A DNA stretch of 64,000 bases, taken from assembly GCF_027667425.1 (NCBI RefSeq), contig NZ_JAQEGR010000001.1, positions 62,001 through 126,000 on the forward strand, in the 5' to 3' direction. The DNA comes from Fusicatenibacter saccharivorans (GTDB lineage Bacteria > Bacillota > Clostridia > Lachnospirales > Lachnospiraceae). Position 1 is the stretch's first letter. The number at the start of each line of letters is the position of its first letter. A model generated the notes under the pieces. The model was not told where the DNA came from, searched no databases, and saw only the letters and a list, made by a program, of their open reading frames with translations. Below, piece after piece: positions 27,537 to 36,707 of this stretch. Position numbers and translations under genes: made by a program.

Positions 27537-30119
27537 ATGAAAGCAAAGGTAAGAACCTTTAACGGAACTACATCTCCGGAAGTAACCCAGCGTGAAACAG
27601 ATCACCGCAAACTTGCCCGCGAGGCAGCAGCAGAGGGATTCGTTCTTCTGGAAAACAAAGATCATTTCCTGCCGCTGGCAAAGGGCAGCAAGGTAGGTCT
27701 TTACGGAGCAGGTGCGATCCGCACCATCAAAGGAGGCACCGGTTCCGGCGATGTCAATGAGCGTGACAGCGTTAATATTTTCCAGGGCATGAAAAATGCA
27801 GGCTACGACGTAACAAGCAGTGAATGGCTGGAGGATTACGATAAACTCTACGTACAGGCAAGACTGGACTGGAAAAATGAGATTTTCACAAAATTGAACG
27901 GAGACGACACAAAATTCTTTGATGCGTACTCTGCAACCCCGTTCTTTATGCCATCCGGAAACCCAATCGATGAAGAGAAAGCAGCAGCCGACGGTGCAGA
28001 CACCGCATTCTTCGTTCTGGCACGTATCGCAGGAGAGAACAAAGACCGTTTTGATACGGAGGGTGACTACTTCATCTCCAAAGAAGAGAAAGCTATTCTG
28101 GCACAGGTTTCCAGATGCTATAAAAACGTTGTTCTTGTTATCAACACCGGCGGCCTGATGGATCTGGCATTCGTAGAAGAATTTGACAATATCCGCTCTA
28201 TTTTACAGTACGTACAGGCAGGCCAGGAAGGCGGAAATGCATTTGCTGATGTTGTAAGCGGCGATGTAACCCCATCCGGAAAAATGACAGATACCTGGGC
28301 AAAAGATTACTATGATTATCCGGGTGCAGAGGTTTACAGCTACAAGAGCGGCGACCTCATGAAAGAAAAATACGAAGAGGGTATCTTCGTTGGATACCGT
28401 TACTTCGATACCTTTGAAGTACCAGTCCGTTACTCCTTCGGTTACGGTATGTCCTACACCGATTTCGAGATCAGAACCGATGACATCAAAGTAAGCGGCC
28501 GCGGTATGATGAATCCGAAAGTAAGCGTGACTGTTACCGTCACCAACACCGGCGATACTTATGCAGGAAAAGAAGTTGTACAGATCTACGCTTCCTGCCC
28601 GCAGGGCAGACTGGTGAAAGAGTTCCGCCGTCTGGCAGGCTTTGGAAAAACAAAACTGCTGGCTCCTAAGGAATCCCAGACCATGACCATCACCTTCCCG
28701 CTGTATCAGCTGACTTCCTATGAGGAGGAAAGCGCATCCTGGATTCTGGAGCCGGGCATGTATGGTATCTGGATTGGAAATGATCTGAATACATCTGTTC
28801 TCTCCGGCGCGCTGGAGCTGGACGAGAAAGCAGTCATGACAGCGTGTGAAAATATCTGCCCGATGAAAGAGGAATTGAATGAGATTGTTCCTGATGCAGA
28901 AAAAGTTCAGGCAAGAGAGGCTGTATGGCAGAAGGAAGTAAAAGAAAAGAGAATGAGCGTGATCGAGCTCAAAGCATCTGAGATTCCAACTGAGAAAGTA
29001 GATTACCAGCCGGTACCGGAAGAGCTTCCTGGAAAAGCAGGAAAGATTGTGGAATCCCTTTCTGTGGATCAGCTGGCACTCCTTGCAACCGGTGATCCGG
29101 GAAGAGCACAGGGCAACGCGCTTGGCTCCGCAGGAATTTCTGTTCCGGGAGCAGCAGCGGAGACATCCCCGTGTGCTTCGGAGGAGCCGTGGAATGTAAC
29201 CACCATTGCTCTGGTGGACGGACCTGCAGGTCTTCGTCTGAAGAGAGAATACCAGGTAGACAACGGAGAGATCGTAGCGAGCGATTTCCTGGCGGCACTG
29301 GAAGGCGGATTCTTCAGCAAACCGCAGGAAAAACGCGGAACAACCTATTATCAGTTCTGTACCGCAATTCCGGTTGGAACACTTCTGGCACAGAGCTGGG
29401 ATGTAGAACTGATCAAGAGAGTCGGCGAGATGATCGGCCATGAGATGGAGCTGTTCAACGTAACACTGTGGCTGGCACCTGGCATGAACATCCACAGAAA
29501 TCCGCTCTGCGGAAGAAACTTTGAATATTATTCCGAGGATCCGCTGCTTGCCGGTATGATGGCGGCTGCTATGACGCTCGGTGTACAGAAGGTACCGGGC
29601 TGCGGAACCACGATCAAACACTTCGCATGCAACAATCAGGAGGATAACCGTATGGGCTCCGATTCCATCCTGTCCGAGCGTGCCCTGCGTGAGATCTATC
29701 TGAAAGGCTTTGAAATCGCAGTCAAAGATGCACAGCCGATGTCCATTATGACATCTTACAACCTGATCAATGGTGTACACGCTGCAAACTGCTACGATAC
29801 CTGCACGAAAGCAGCGAGAGATGAGTGGGGATTTGCAGGAGCTATCATGACCGACTGGACAACCACCAACGTACAGATCCAGGGCGAGTGTACGGCAGCG
29901 GGCTGCATGAGAGCCGGAAATGACATGGTAATGCCGGGTCTGCCGGAGGATCACGAGAACATCAAAAAAGAACTTGCAGATGGAACTCTGACGATGGCAG
30001 AATTGAAACGCTGCATCTATAACACGGTAAATATCGTACTGCAGTCCAATATGTACGAGGGCGCAGTCAGCTACCTTGATCAGTTCGATGATCTGGATAC
30101 CTATCTTGTCGTGAAATAA
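27537..30119 (+). CDS. Glycoside hydrolase family 3 enzyme with permuted domain order
   Basis: An 860-residue beta-glycosidase, probably a beta-glucosidase. Domain order is reversed from most GH3 enzymes. The C-terminal-type alpha/beta sandwich comes first (about residues 25-270, EGFVLLENKDHFLPL at its start), then a fibronectin-III-like domain (about 300-420), and finally the catalytic (beta/alpha)8 barrel (about 500-850). The barrel carries APGMNIHRNPLCGRNFEYYSEDP-type residues, the IKHFACNNQE motif and the nucleophile region IMTDW with D773. Rumen Clostridia are known to have such permuted GH3 enzymes. There is no signal peptide, so it acts on imported oligosaccharides. GGGAGG precedes the ATG. 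Confidence 0.93.
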   Translation: MKAKVRTFNGTTSPEVTQRETDHRKLAREAAAEGFVLLENKDHFLPLAKGSKVGLYGAGAIRTIKGGTGSGDVNERDSVNIFQGMKNAGYDVTSSEWLEDYDKLYVQARLDWKNEIFTKLNGDDTKFFDAYSATPFFMPSGNPIDEEKAAADGADTAFFVLARIAGENKDRFDTEGDYFISKEEKAILAQVSRCYKNVVLVINTGGLMDLAFVEEFDNIRSILQYVQAGQEGGNAFADVVSGDVTPSGKMTDTWAKDYYDYPGAEVYSYKSGDLMKEKYEEGIFVGYRYFDTFEVPVRYSFGYGMSYTDFEIRTDDIKVSGRGMMNPKVSVTVTVTNTGDTYAGKEVVQIYASCPQGRLVKEFRRLAGFGKTKLLAPKESQTMTITFPLYQLTSYEEESASWILEPGMYGIWIGNDLNTSVLSGALELDEKAVMTACENICPMKEELNEIVPDAEKVQAREAVWQKEVKEKRMSVIELKASEIPTEKVDYQPVPEELPGKAGKIVESLSVDQLALLATGDPGRAQGNALGSAGISVPGAAAETSPCASEEPWNVTTIALVDGPAGLRLKREYQVDNGEIVASDFLAALEGGFFSKPQEKRGTTYYQFCTAIPVGTLLAQSWDVELIKRVGEMIGHEMELFNVTLWLAPGMNIHRNPLCGRNFEYYSEDPLLAGMMAAAMTLGVQKVPGCGTTIKHFACNNQEDNRMGSDSILSERALREIYLKGFEIAVKDAQPMSIMTSYNLINGVHAANCYDTCTKAARDEWGFAGAIMTDWTTTNVQIQGECTAAGCMRAGNDMVMPGLPEDHENIKKELADGTLTMAELKRCIYNTVNIVLQSNMYEGAVSYLDQFDDLDTYLVVK

Positions 30120-30216
30120 AAGAAGTGAAAAATATCTTATGGGGATATACAAAAAGCAGGGTTTGAAATGAACGGACATTTCGGTGCGTGAGACATTGGG
30201 GGACCCTGAAAAGAGG

Positions 30217-30266
30217 AAAGAAGTGCCATTCGCAGATGGGGGTCTGCGGAGCAGGCACTTCTTTTA
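30217..30266 (+). terminator. Rho-independent terminator after the GH3 gene
   Basis: AAAGAAGTGCC pairs with GGCACTTCTTT, with an inner CGCAGAT/GTCTGCG stem, followed by T residues. The preceding 30120-30216 stretch shows nothing recognisable. Confidence 0.8.
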
Positions 30267-30267
30267 C

Positions 30268-30296
30268 GTATATTGTCTATGAACCGTGAATACATT
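30268..30296 (+). promoter_or_regulatory. Candidate sigma-E promoter of spoIIM
   Basis: GTATATT at 30268-30274, 14 bases, then AATACATT at 30289-30296. This resembles the B. subtilis mother-cell sigma-E pattern KMATATT-N14-CATACAMT with a few mismatches, and the downstream gene is a sigma-E-type gene. There is no equally good sigma-A site. Confidence 0.45.
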
Positions 30297-30333
30297 GACA
30301 GTAAGGCAGAAAATAAGGAGGCGCAAAAAGCAA

Positions 30334-30909
30334 ATGAGAGAACGGGATGAGAATGCATATATTCGTTTTTTTGCCCTCTGGTTTGCGGCCGGTATGACCC
30401 TCGGTGTACTGCTGCTGCTTGCGGCATCCCACACGGGAATGAAGGAGGGAAATAGCGTCCGCCTATTTCAGGCGGAGGCGTTTTTTGGAAGAAAAATTTC
30501 CGCAAAGGCCTGCTTTTCCTATCTTCTAAAGGTACGGTTAGCACCGGCATTTGCGGGACTTCTCTTTGGATTGACGGCAATCGGTGCGTATTTTGCCACT
30601 GCTGCCGTTTGGGCATATGGTTTTCTGTGTGGCGTCTTTCTCTCGGCTGCCTATCTGCAGAACGGAATGGCAGGTCTTTTATTCTTTTTTCTGGCTCTTT
30701 TTCCGCAGATTTTCCTCTACCTTGCCGCGTTATTTCTGATGGCTGCTGCGTGCAGCCGGATGGCAGAGACGAATCACCTTGCCGGCGGCATACAGAAAAA
30801 GGAATATTTTTGCTTCGGCGTGCGCTACTTCTTTGCACTGATCCTGCTTCTGTGGGGTATTCTGCTTGAGAGTTATGTCAATCCGTGGTTTCTTGCGAAA
30901 ATCCTGTAA
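30334..30909 (+). CDS. spoIIM: Stage II sporulation protein M
   Basis: A 191-residue polytopic membrane protein with about five hydrophobic segments. In B. subtilis SpoIIM is part of the DMP complex (SpoIID-SpoIIM-SpoIIP) that remodels peptidoglycan during engulfment. Family hallmarks are the N-terminal FALWFAAGMTLG segment and the central LFGLTAIGAYFATAAVWAYGFLCG run. The start at 30334 follows AAGGAGG. Adjacency to xerD matches the spoIIM-xerD neighbourhood of other Firmicutes. Confidence 0.85.
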   Translation: MRERDENAYIRFFALWFAAGMTLGVLLLLAASHTGMKEGNSVRLFQAEAFFGRKISAKACFSYLLKVRLAPAFAGLLFGLTAIGAYFATAAVWAYGFLCGVFLSAAYLQNGMAGLLFFFLALFPQIFLYLAALFLMAAACSRMAETNHLAGGIQKKEYFCFGVRYFFALILLLWGILLESYVNPWFLAKIL

Positions 30910-31020
30910 AAACGGTCGGAAAAGGGAATTGCATTTTTGAAAAAACGTGTATATAATTAAAAGCATTGTTACCCTTTATCGGGCAGTGAGAGGGAGAAAA
31001 AAGCAAAAAGGAAAAAAGCT

Positions 31021-31902
31021 ATGCAGGAAACGATACAGTCATTTACGGACTATCTACAGACGGAAAAGAAAGCGTCAAAAAATACAGAAGTCTCCTATCA
31101 GCGCGATCTTCGAAAGCTGGCAGTTTTTTTGAAGGAGCACGGAATAGAAAAACCGGAGCAGATGAATGCAACGGTTTTAAATTCTTATTTATTATATCTG
31201 GAGCGGGAACACTTCTCCCCGGCAACGATCTCGCGCAGCATTGCGGCGATTCATATGTTTTGCCAATATGCATGTCAGGAGGGAAAAATGGTATCTGACC
31301 CGTCGAAAGCGTTGCAGCCACCGAGGGTTGAGCGAAAAATGCCGGAGATCCTTTCCATCGCAGAGGTCGATCTGCTGCTTCGCCAGCCCAAAACCGACAC
31401 GCCAAAGGGTATCCGCGACAAAGCAATGCTGGAAATGCTGTATGCGACCGGTATCCGCGTCAGTGAGCTGATCCATTTGAAGATACAGGATGTCAACCTT
31501 ATGATGGGCTACATCACCTGCCGCGATGAAAAGGAGCGGATCGTTCCGTTCGGCGGACCGGCGAAAAAGGCGTTGGAGCAGTATCTGGGGAGTGCGCGCG
31601 CAGCCCTGATGCATGGACGGGATGATGATGTATTGTTTGTCAACTGCTCCGGAGGTCCGATGAGTCGTCAGGGATTCTGGAAAATTCTGAAATCCTATGC
31701 GAAATCCGCAGGCATTACGGCGGATATTACGCCGCATACCCTGCGTCATTCGTTTGCAACCCATCTGCTGCAAAACGGTGCGGACTTAAAGAGTGTCCAG
31801 GAGATGATGGGACACGCCGATATTTCGACGACGCAGATGTATCTCCACCTTGGTGTGAATAAGATTCGGGATGTGTACCGGAAGGCACATCCGAGAAAGT
31901 AG
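31021..31902 (+). CDS. xerD: Tyrosine recombinase XerD
   Basis: A 293-residue site-specific recombinase that resolves chromosome dimers at dif. The N-terminal SAM-like DNA-binding domain covers residues 1-90. The catalytic set is complete: R146, H239, R242, H265 and nucleophile Y274 (in GHADISTTQMYLH). Length and context (after spoIIM) point to the housekeeping XerD rather than a mobile-element integrase. A weak AAGGA site precedes the ATG. Confidence 0.93.
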   Translation: MQETIQSFTDYLQTEKKASKNTEVSYQRDLRKLAVFLKEHGIEKPEQMNATVLNSYLLYLEREHFSPATISRSIAAIHMFCQYACQEGKMVSDPSKALQPPRVERKMPEILSIAEVDLLLRQPKTDTPKGIRDKAMLEMLYATGIRVSELIHLKIQDVNLMMGYITCRDEKERIVPFGGPAKKALEQYLGSARAALMHGRDDDVLFVNCSGGPMSRQGFWKILKSYAKSAGITADITPHTLRHSFATHLLQNGADLKSVQEMMGHADISTTQMYLHLGVNKIRDVYRKAHPRK

Positions 31903-31930
31903 CAGATTGAACAAAAAAAAGAAATGGAAA

Positions 31931-31986
31931 AAGCGTATTTGGCAAAACTTGAATGAAAAGATTTGCCAAATACGCTTAATTTTTTG
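31931..31986 (+). terminator. Rho-independent terminator after xerD
   Basis: A perfect 16-bp stem (31931-31946 with 31962-31977) around a 15-base loop, followed by AATTTTTT. Confidence 0.92.
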
Positions 31987-32028
31987 AGATTATGCAGATT
32001 AGAATGTGCCAGGAAACAGCAGTTTTGA

Positions 32029-32057
32029 TTCACAAGCTACAAAATCTGTGTTATACT
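32029..32057 (+). promoter_or_regulatory. Promoter of the two-component operon
   Basis: TTCACA at 32029-32034, 17 bases, TATACT at 32052-32057 with an upstream TG (extended -10). It lies 51 bases ahead of the response-regulator start. Confidence 0.65.
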
Positions 32058-32108
32058 GAAAAACAGGTTTTACATTTAAGTATGATATAAGCAAAGGGGT
32101 ATCACAAC

Positions 32109-33626
32109 ATGAAACTGATTGTGGTAGAAGATGAAAAGATTATTCGAACTGGCCTTTTAAAGCACGTTCCGTGGCAGCGCCTTGGTGTTTCGGAAGTTGA
32201 AGCGGCCGCGAACGGAGAGGAAGCATTGGCGAAAACGGAAAATTTCCGGCCGGATATCGTTCTTTCGGATATTCGCATGCCGGGCATGAGCGGTGTGGAT
32301 CTGTGCCGAAAATTAAGAGAAAAATTCCCGGAGATCGAGATTATCTTTTCGACGGGCTATGCAGATAAAGAATATCTGAAAGCAGCAATCGATTTGCATG
32401 CAGTCGGATACGTGGAAAAACCGGTTAATGTGAAGCTGCTCTCGGAAAACGTCGAGGAAGCAGTGCAGCGTGTGAGAGAGCGCAGAAAAAGCGAACGCGC
32501 GAAACTTCGAAACTATCTTTTGGAGGTGGATACCGATGTTTCACTGGAACAGGCGGAGGGAGCCTATTTTCGCATTGTCATGATCCATTTTGACAGTGAA
32601 GGCTGTGGAGCCGGATTCTTACCGGAATTTGAAAAAATGGCCAAGGAAGCACTGCGACCATATCAGATTTCGATAACAATGACACTTTTTGATCCATTCT
32701 GTCTGATTTTGCTCCTTGGAAGTGAAAAAGAAAAACGTTGGAAAGAAATGGAACCGATTTTAGTTGAGACGTTGAAGAGCTGTACACAGGACGGTTCGAT
32801 TTCGGGCTGCTTTTTATCGCATGGAAGAAGAGGCAGCTGTCAGAAAGACATCTTATTGTCTTATCGTCAGGCAAAGGAAGCGGGAAAAGCTCTTTCGTGG
32901 CTTGGATGGGGAAAAAGTGTCTGCTACGATGACATTCCGCCAGAGAAGCCGTGGATGGATGACGCCAAGAAACAGAGGGATGAATTTTATCAACTCCTTA
33001 TAGACAACAATGAAAAAGGTGCCTGCCTTTTTCAGGAAGAATTGTATGAAAAACTGGTTAGCCATCATCTGTGTATGAGTTCTGACATACGGTACCATTA
33101 TTGTGTGATGCGTGATATGCTGGAAAAAGCAGCAGAATATCGATATCCCGGTATGCTGGAAAAGCCGTGGGAACAGAGAGGAACCGATTTCTTTATGCAG
33201 GCAGAAACGTTTGCGGAAATGAAAGAGGAGATGATACGCAGAATCGAGCAGCTTTTTGAAAAACAGAATGGAAAAACGAATACGCATAAAACGGAGAACC
33301 GTTATAATGTGAGCCGTATCACGGAATATATTCAGGAACATTATGCAGATCAGGATCTTTCTATTGGAACACTCGCTGAGCTTGTTTATCTGACACCGAC
33401 GTATCTTTCTACCGTGTTTAAAAAACAAACGGGGCTTACAATTGGACAGTACCTGCTGGAAGTGCGTGTAGAGAATGCGAAACAGAAAATGCGTGATCCG
33501 CAGCTGAAATTCTATCAGGTATCTGAAATGGTGGGTTATGAGGATGCCAATTATTTTGCGAAAATCTTTAAAAAGAAGACGGGGGTTACCCCGACAGAGT
33601 ATAAGGAGAGCCTGCAGATGCGATGA
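32109..33626 (+). CDS. YesN-type response regulator with AraC DNA-binding domain
   Basis: A 505-residue regulator. The receiver domain has E7/D8, phospho-acceptor D54 in LSDIRMPGMSG and K104 in VEKPVNVK. A long middle region (about 130-390) of the kind found in YesN proteins is followed by a C-terminal AraC-type double helix-turn-helix (about 405-500, DLSIGTLAELVYLTPTYLSTVFK then VSEMVGYEDANYFAKIFKK). Such regulators activate neighbouring carbohydrate ABC importers. The stop overlaps the kinase start by 4 bases. Confidence 0.93.
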   Translation: MKLIVVEDEKIIRTGLLKHVPWQRLGVSEVEAAANGEEALAKTENFRPDIVLSDIRMPGMSGVDLCRKLREKFPEIEIIFSTGYADKEYLKAAIDLHAVGYVEKPVNVKLLSENVEEAVQRVRERRKSERAKLRNYLLEVDTDVSLEQAEGAYFRIVMIHFDSEGCGAGFLPEFEKMAKEALRPYQISITMTLFDPFCLILLLGSEKEKRWKEMEPILVETLKSCTQDGSISGCFLSHGRRGSCQKDILLSYRQAKEAGKALSWLGWGKSVCYDDIPPEKPWMDDAKKQRDEFYQLLIDNNEKGACLFQEELYEKLVSHHLCMSSDIRYHYCVMRDMLEKAAEYRYPGMLEKPWEQRGTDFFMQAETFAEMKEEMIRRIEQLFEKQNGKTNTHKTENRYNVSRITEYIQEHYADQDLSIGTLAELVYLTPTYLSTVFKKQTGLTIGQYLLEVRVENAKQKMRDPQLKFYQVSEMVGYEDANYFAKIFKKKTGVTPTEYKESLQMR

Positions 33627-35425
33627 AAAATCCATTACAGAAATTGTCAATGCATAAGAGAATGATGTTGTATTTCTCCGTTCCGCTGATTCTGGTGCAG
33701 ATTTTACTCTGCTTTTTATGTTATCCGCAGGTGGTGCGCCATTATCGTGAAAAAACAGATTACTCAATGGAACAGTCGGTAAGCCAGGCGATTTCTTTTA
33801 CGGAGAGTTATCTGCGGAATATGACGTATCTGGCGAATATGGTGGAGGACAATGGGGTAATTCAGAATACACTGTCAGCGGATGGCTTTGGAGAAGAAAG
33901 ACCATACATGGAGCAGTGGCTGGAATACTATGAGCTGAATAAAGAATTTAATTCCTACGAGATTTCGAACTCGATCTATCGTTTCTGCCTGTACGTGCCG
34001 GATGAGGTGATGTATGCGGGAAATCAATATTATTTCGATGGAGTATCAAGGCTTAAGGAACGCAGCGATTACGTTGATCTGCGGTATGCTCTGAACACGG
34101 GAGAAGATTACGTTGCAATCAGTCGTAAGAGAGACGGTGTGGATCAGCAGGATACCTCGCAGATGGTTACCCTGTATCACCGGATTGCATCCAAAAAAGA
34201 AAAAGAAGAGGAACTTGGTATCTGCAGCATCAGTGTTTCTGCGAAATATTTCCAGGATATTATGAAAAATGCCAATATCACATCAGAAGGTCTTGTTTAT
34301 CTGATGAGTGAAAACGGCAGGATGATTACCAGCTCTAACAGCAGTATTCTTCAAAAAATGCAGAAAAAAGGAATACTTTTAAACTATGGCGCGGAGCTTT
34401 TTATGGAAAAAAAGAAGGAGGGACAGAAGGAATATTACATTACCCGGCAAAATGTGGACGGTGCATCCTGGCAGATGATCTTGATAATTCCCGAAAATGA
34501 ATATGAGGATCAGTACACGTTTCTGTGGCTCTCAGCGGCTCTGATGCTTGGAAGTATGATTGCCGTTATTGTATTGATGTCATATCTTCTTTCCGGTTAC
34601 TACGTTGGAAGACTGAAAAAGCTGAATGTGGAAATGACGGGTCTGGAAAGCGGAAATCTGAACGCAAATCTGCCAATCACAACCGAGGAAGATGAAATTG
34701 AGGAAATTTATCACAATTTTAACGGTATGGTGCAGGAAGTCCAGCGGCTGATGCAGGAGCATTATCAACTTGGTAAGGAAGTTAAAATGGCAGAGGTACG
34801 GGCACTGCAGGCGCAGATCAACCCACATTTTCTCTACAATACGCTGGATCTGATTAACTGGATTTCCATGGACTACGGTGCAGAGGAGATCGGAACGCTG
34901 ACGTGGAATCTGGCCCGGTTCTATCGGTTGAGTCTGAATCATGGAAAGAGCCTGATTTCCATCGGGGAAGAAGTCGAGCATGTTGAGGTTTATGTCAATA
35001 TCGAAAATTATCACTTTGATAACGCCATTTCTCTCGAGGTAGATGTACCGGAAGAACTGAAGAGCTATGCATGTCTCAATATTATTCTCCAGCCATTTGT
35101 GGAAAATGCGATCGTCCATGGGATTGCGGAGAAACCGGATATTGAAAGCTGTGAGATCCGGATCTGCGCGAGAAGAGAGGAACAGGATATTGTTTTTTCT
35201 GTGCAGGATGACGGACCCGGTGTCGATGTGAAAGAGATGCAGAAAGAGACACAGCAGGACATCCGGACAGCACAGCATGGCTATGGTGTGCGGAACATCA
35301 ACTTTCGCCTGAAGCTCTGCTTCGGTGAAAAGTATGGTGTTACGTATCTGGAAAGTGAAAAAGGAACGCATGTTGAGATCAAAATTCCGGTTATGACAAT
35401 GGCAGAAGCGGAAGAGAAGATCTGA
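33623..35425 (+). CDS. YesM-type sensor histidine kinase
   Basis: A 600-residue membrane kinase. Two membrane segments (about residues 12-35 and 293-320) flank an extracellular sensor region, and a HAMP domain follows. The His_kinase domain has AQINPHFLYNTLDLINW with phospho-acceptor H402. An HATPase domain carries ILQPFVENAIVHGI and the glycine boxes DDGPGVD and GYGVRNI. It probably senses the extracellular sugar, or the sugar-bound lipoprotein, of the importer downstream and phosphorylates the adjacent regulator. Confidence 0.93.
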   Translation: MKNPLQKLSMHKRMMLYFSVPLILVQILLCFLCYPQVVRHYREKTDYSMEQSVSQAISFTESYLRNMTYLANMVEDNGVIQNTLSADGFGEERPYMEQWLEYYELNKEFNSYEISNSIYRFCLYVPDEVMYAGNQYYFDGVSRLKERSDYVDLRYALNTGEDYVAISRKRDGVDQQDTSQMVTLYHRIASKKEKEEELGICSISVSAKYFQDIMKNANITSEGLVYLMSENGRMITSSNSSILQKMQKKGILLNYGAELFMEKKKEGQKEYYITRQNVDGASWQMILIIPENEYEDQYTFLWLSAALMLGSMIAVIVLMSYLLSGYYVGRLKKLNVEMTGLESGNLNANLPITTEEDEIEEIYHNFNGMVQEVQRLMQEHYQLGKEVKMAEVRALQAQINPHFLYNTLDLINWISMDYGAEEIGTLTWNLARFYRLSLNHGKSLISIGEEVEHVEVYVNIENYHFDNAISLEVDVPEELKSYACLNIILQPFVENAIVHGIAEKPDIESCEIRICARREEQDIVFSVQDDGPGVDVKEMQKETQQDIRTAQHGYGVRNINFRLKLCFGEKYGVTYLESEKGTHVEIKIPVMTMAEAEEKI

Positions 35426-35459
35426 AAAGAAAGAGAGAGGAAAAACTCTCTTTCTTTTT
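35425..35459 (+). terminator. Rho-independent terminator after the kinase gene
   Basis: AAAGAAAGAGAG pairs with CTCTCTTTCTTT around a GGAAAAA-type loop, and T residues follow. It separates the two-component operon from the importer operon. Confidence 0.8.
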
Positions 35460-35622
35460 GTATAAAAATTGTGAAAATGAGCGGAGAGATGTGGAAAGTA
35501 CGCTGACAAATTGACAAGAAACAGGAAGAAAAACAAGATTTTTCCTGTGCAAGATCACAAAAATCATAAGAAATTACTAGAAATCGAAGTTTTGTTGGGT
35601 ACAAAATAGCTAAATCCTTCGG

Positions 35623-35628
35623 TATAAT
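35623..35628 (+). promoter_or_regulatory. Probable activator-dependent -10 of the importer operon
   Basis: A perfect TATAAT is 123 bases ahead of the first permease. No -35 is present at 17 bases (TACAAA only), as expected if the YesN-like regulator activates it. Bases 35460-35620 hold AT-rich sequence with no gene. Confidence 0.5.
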
Positions 35629-35750
35629 AGGGTCATCAGTTGAGAACAAGCCCAAGACAAAGCGATGCGTGGAGGGTCTTGGGAGCACTCTTGTACAGGC
35701 CGGCAGTTGCATACAGTGCAGGAACGATGAAAAAGAAAGGAAGTCAACAA

Positions 35751-36683
35751 ATGGGAAAGCATGTGAAAAGTTTTGTAGCAGAAGTAAAGAAAAACAGAGC
35801 CCTTTTTGTTATGGCGATGCCTGCATTTTTGCTGGTATTGATTATGCAGTACCTTCCGATGTCCGGACTGGTGCTTGCATTTAAGAACTATCGATATGAT
35901 CTTGGCGTATTCGGAAGTGAATGGAATGGATTTGCAAACTTCGAATACCTGTTCTCATCCGGAACCGGATGGCTGATTACGAGAAACACAGTTGTGTACA
36001 ACCTGTTAAACCTGGTTACTTCACAGCTTCTTGCGGTATTGATCGCAATTTTTATTTCTGAGATCAACAAAAAAATCTTTAAAAAAGTGACACAGTCAAT
36101 CATTTTCTTACCGTACTTCATCTCCTGGGTTATCGTTGGAGTTTTTGTTTACAATATCTTCAACTATGAAACCGGTATCCTGAACAGTATCGTAACCTTC
36201 TTTGGAGGGGAGAAGATCAATATGTACGATGCATCCAAAGCCGGTATATGGCCATGGATCATCTGTCTGTTCAACTCATGGAAATGGTGTGGATATAACT
36301 CCGTTATTTACATCGCAGCAATTACCGGTGTCGATGCTGAGATTCACGAAGCAGCTTCCATCGACGGTGCAAATATTTTTGAGAGAATCCGTTTCATCAC
36401 TCTTCCGAGCATTCTTCCGACCATTATCACCATGCTTCTTCTGCAGGTTGGCCGAATTCTCCGTGGTGATTTCGAGATGTTCTATCAGATCGTTGGAAAC
36501 AACGGACAGCTCTTCAACAAGACCGATGTTATTGATACCTATGTATTCCGTTCCCTGATTCAGAACTCCAACCTCGGTATGACAGCGGCAGCATCTTTCT
36601 ATCAGTCCGTCATCTGCTTTGCGACTATTCTGATCGTAAACGCAATCGTAAAACATGTAGAAGAAGATCTTGCACTGTTCTAA
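35751..36683 (+). CDS. LplB/YteP-type sugar ABC transporter permease
   Basis: A 310-residue inner-membrane permease with six predicted membrane segments. The EAA-type loop that contacts the ATPase is seen as EAASIDGANIFERIRFITLPSI. Similarity is to the LplB/YteP group that imports complex oligosaccharides. ATG 35751 is preferred because AAAGGAAG ends 8 bases upstream; ATG 35727 is an alternative. No ATPase gene lies in the operon, so a shared MsmX-like ATPase is inferred. Confidence 0.92.
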   Translation: MGKHVKSFVAEVKKNRALFVMAMPAFLLVLIMQYLPMSGLVLAFKNYRYDLGVFGSEWNGFANFEYLFSSGTGWLITRNTVVYNLLNLVTSQLLAVLIAIFISEINKKIFKKVTQSIIFLPYFISWVIVGVFVYNIFNYETGILNSIVTFFGGEKINMYDASKAGIWPWIICLFNSWKWCGYNSVIYIAAITGVDAEIHEAASIDGANIFERIRFITLPSILPTIITMLLLQVGRILRGDFEMFYQIVGNNGQLFNKTDVIDTYVFRSLIQNSNLGMTAAASFYQSVICFATILIVNAIVKHVEEDLALF

Positions 36684-36707
36684 GACAGAAAAAAGGAGGA
36701 ATTAGTT

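Noticed and set aside
28203..30179. A 658-codon minus-strand frame opposite the GH3 gene
   Set aside because: Its length comes from the GC and codon bias of the GH3 gene. The product is Cys-, His- and Ser-rich with no recognisable fold, while the + strand encodes conserved catalytic motifs.
31021..31902. The tyrosine recombinase as an integrase of a mobile element
   Set aside because: Its length, complete Xer catalytic set and position after spoIIM match the housekeeping XerD; no attachment sites or phage genes flank it.
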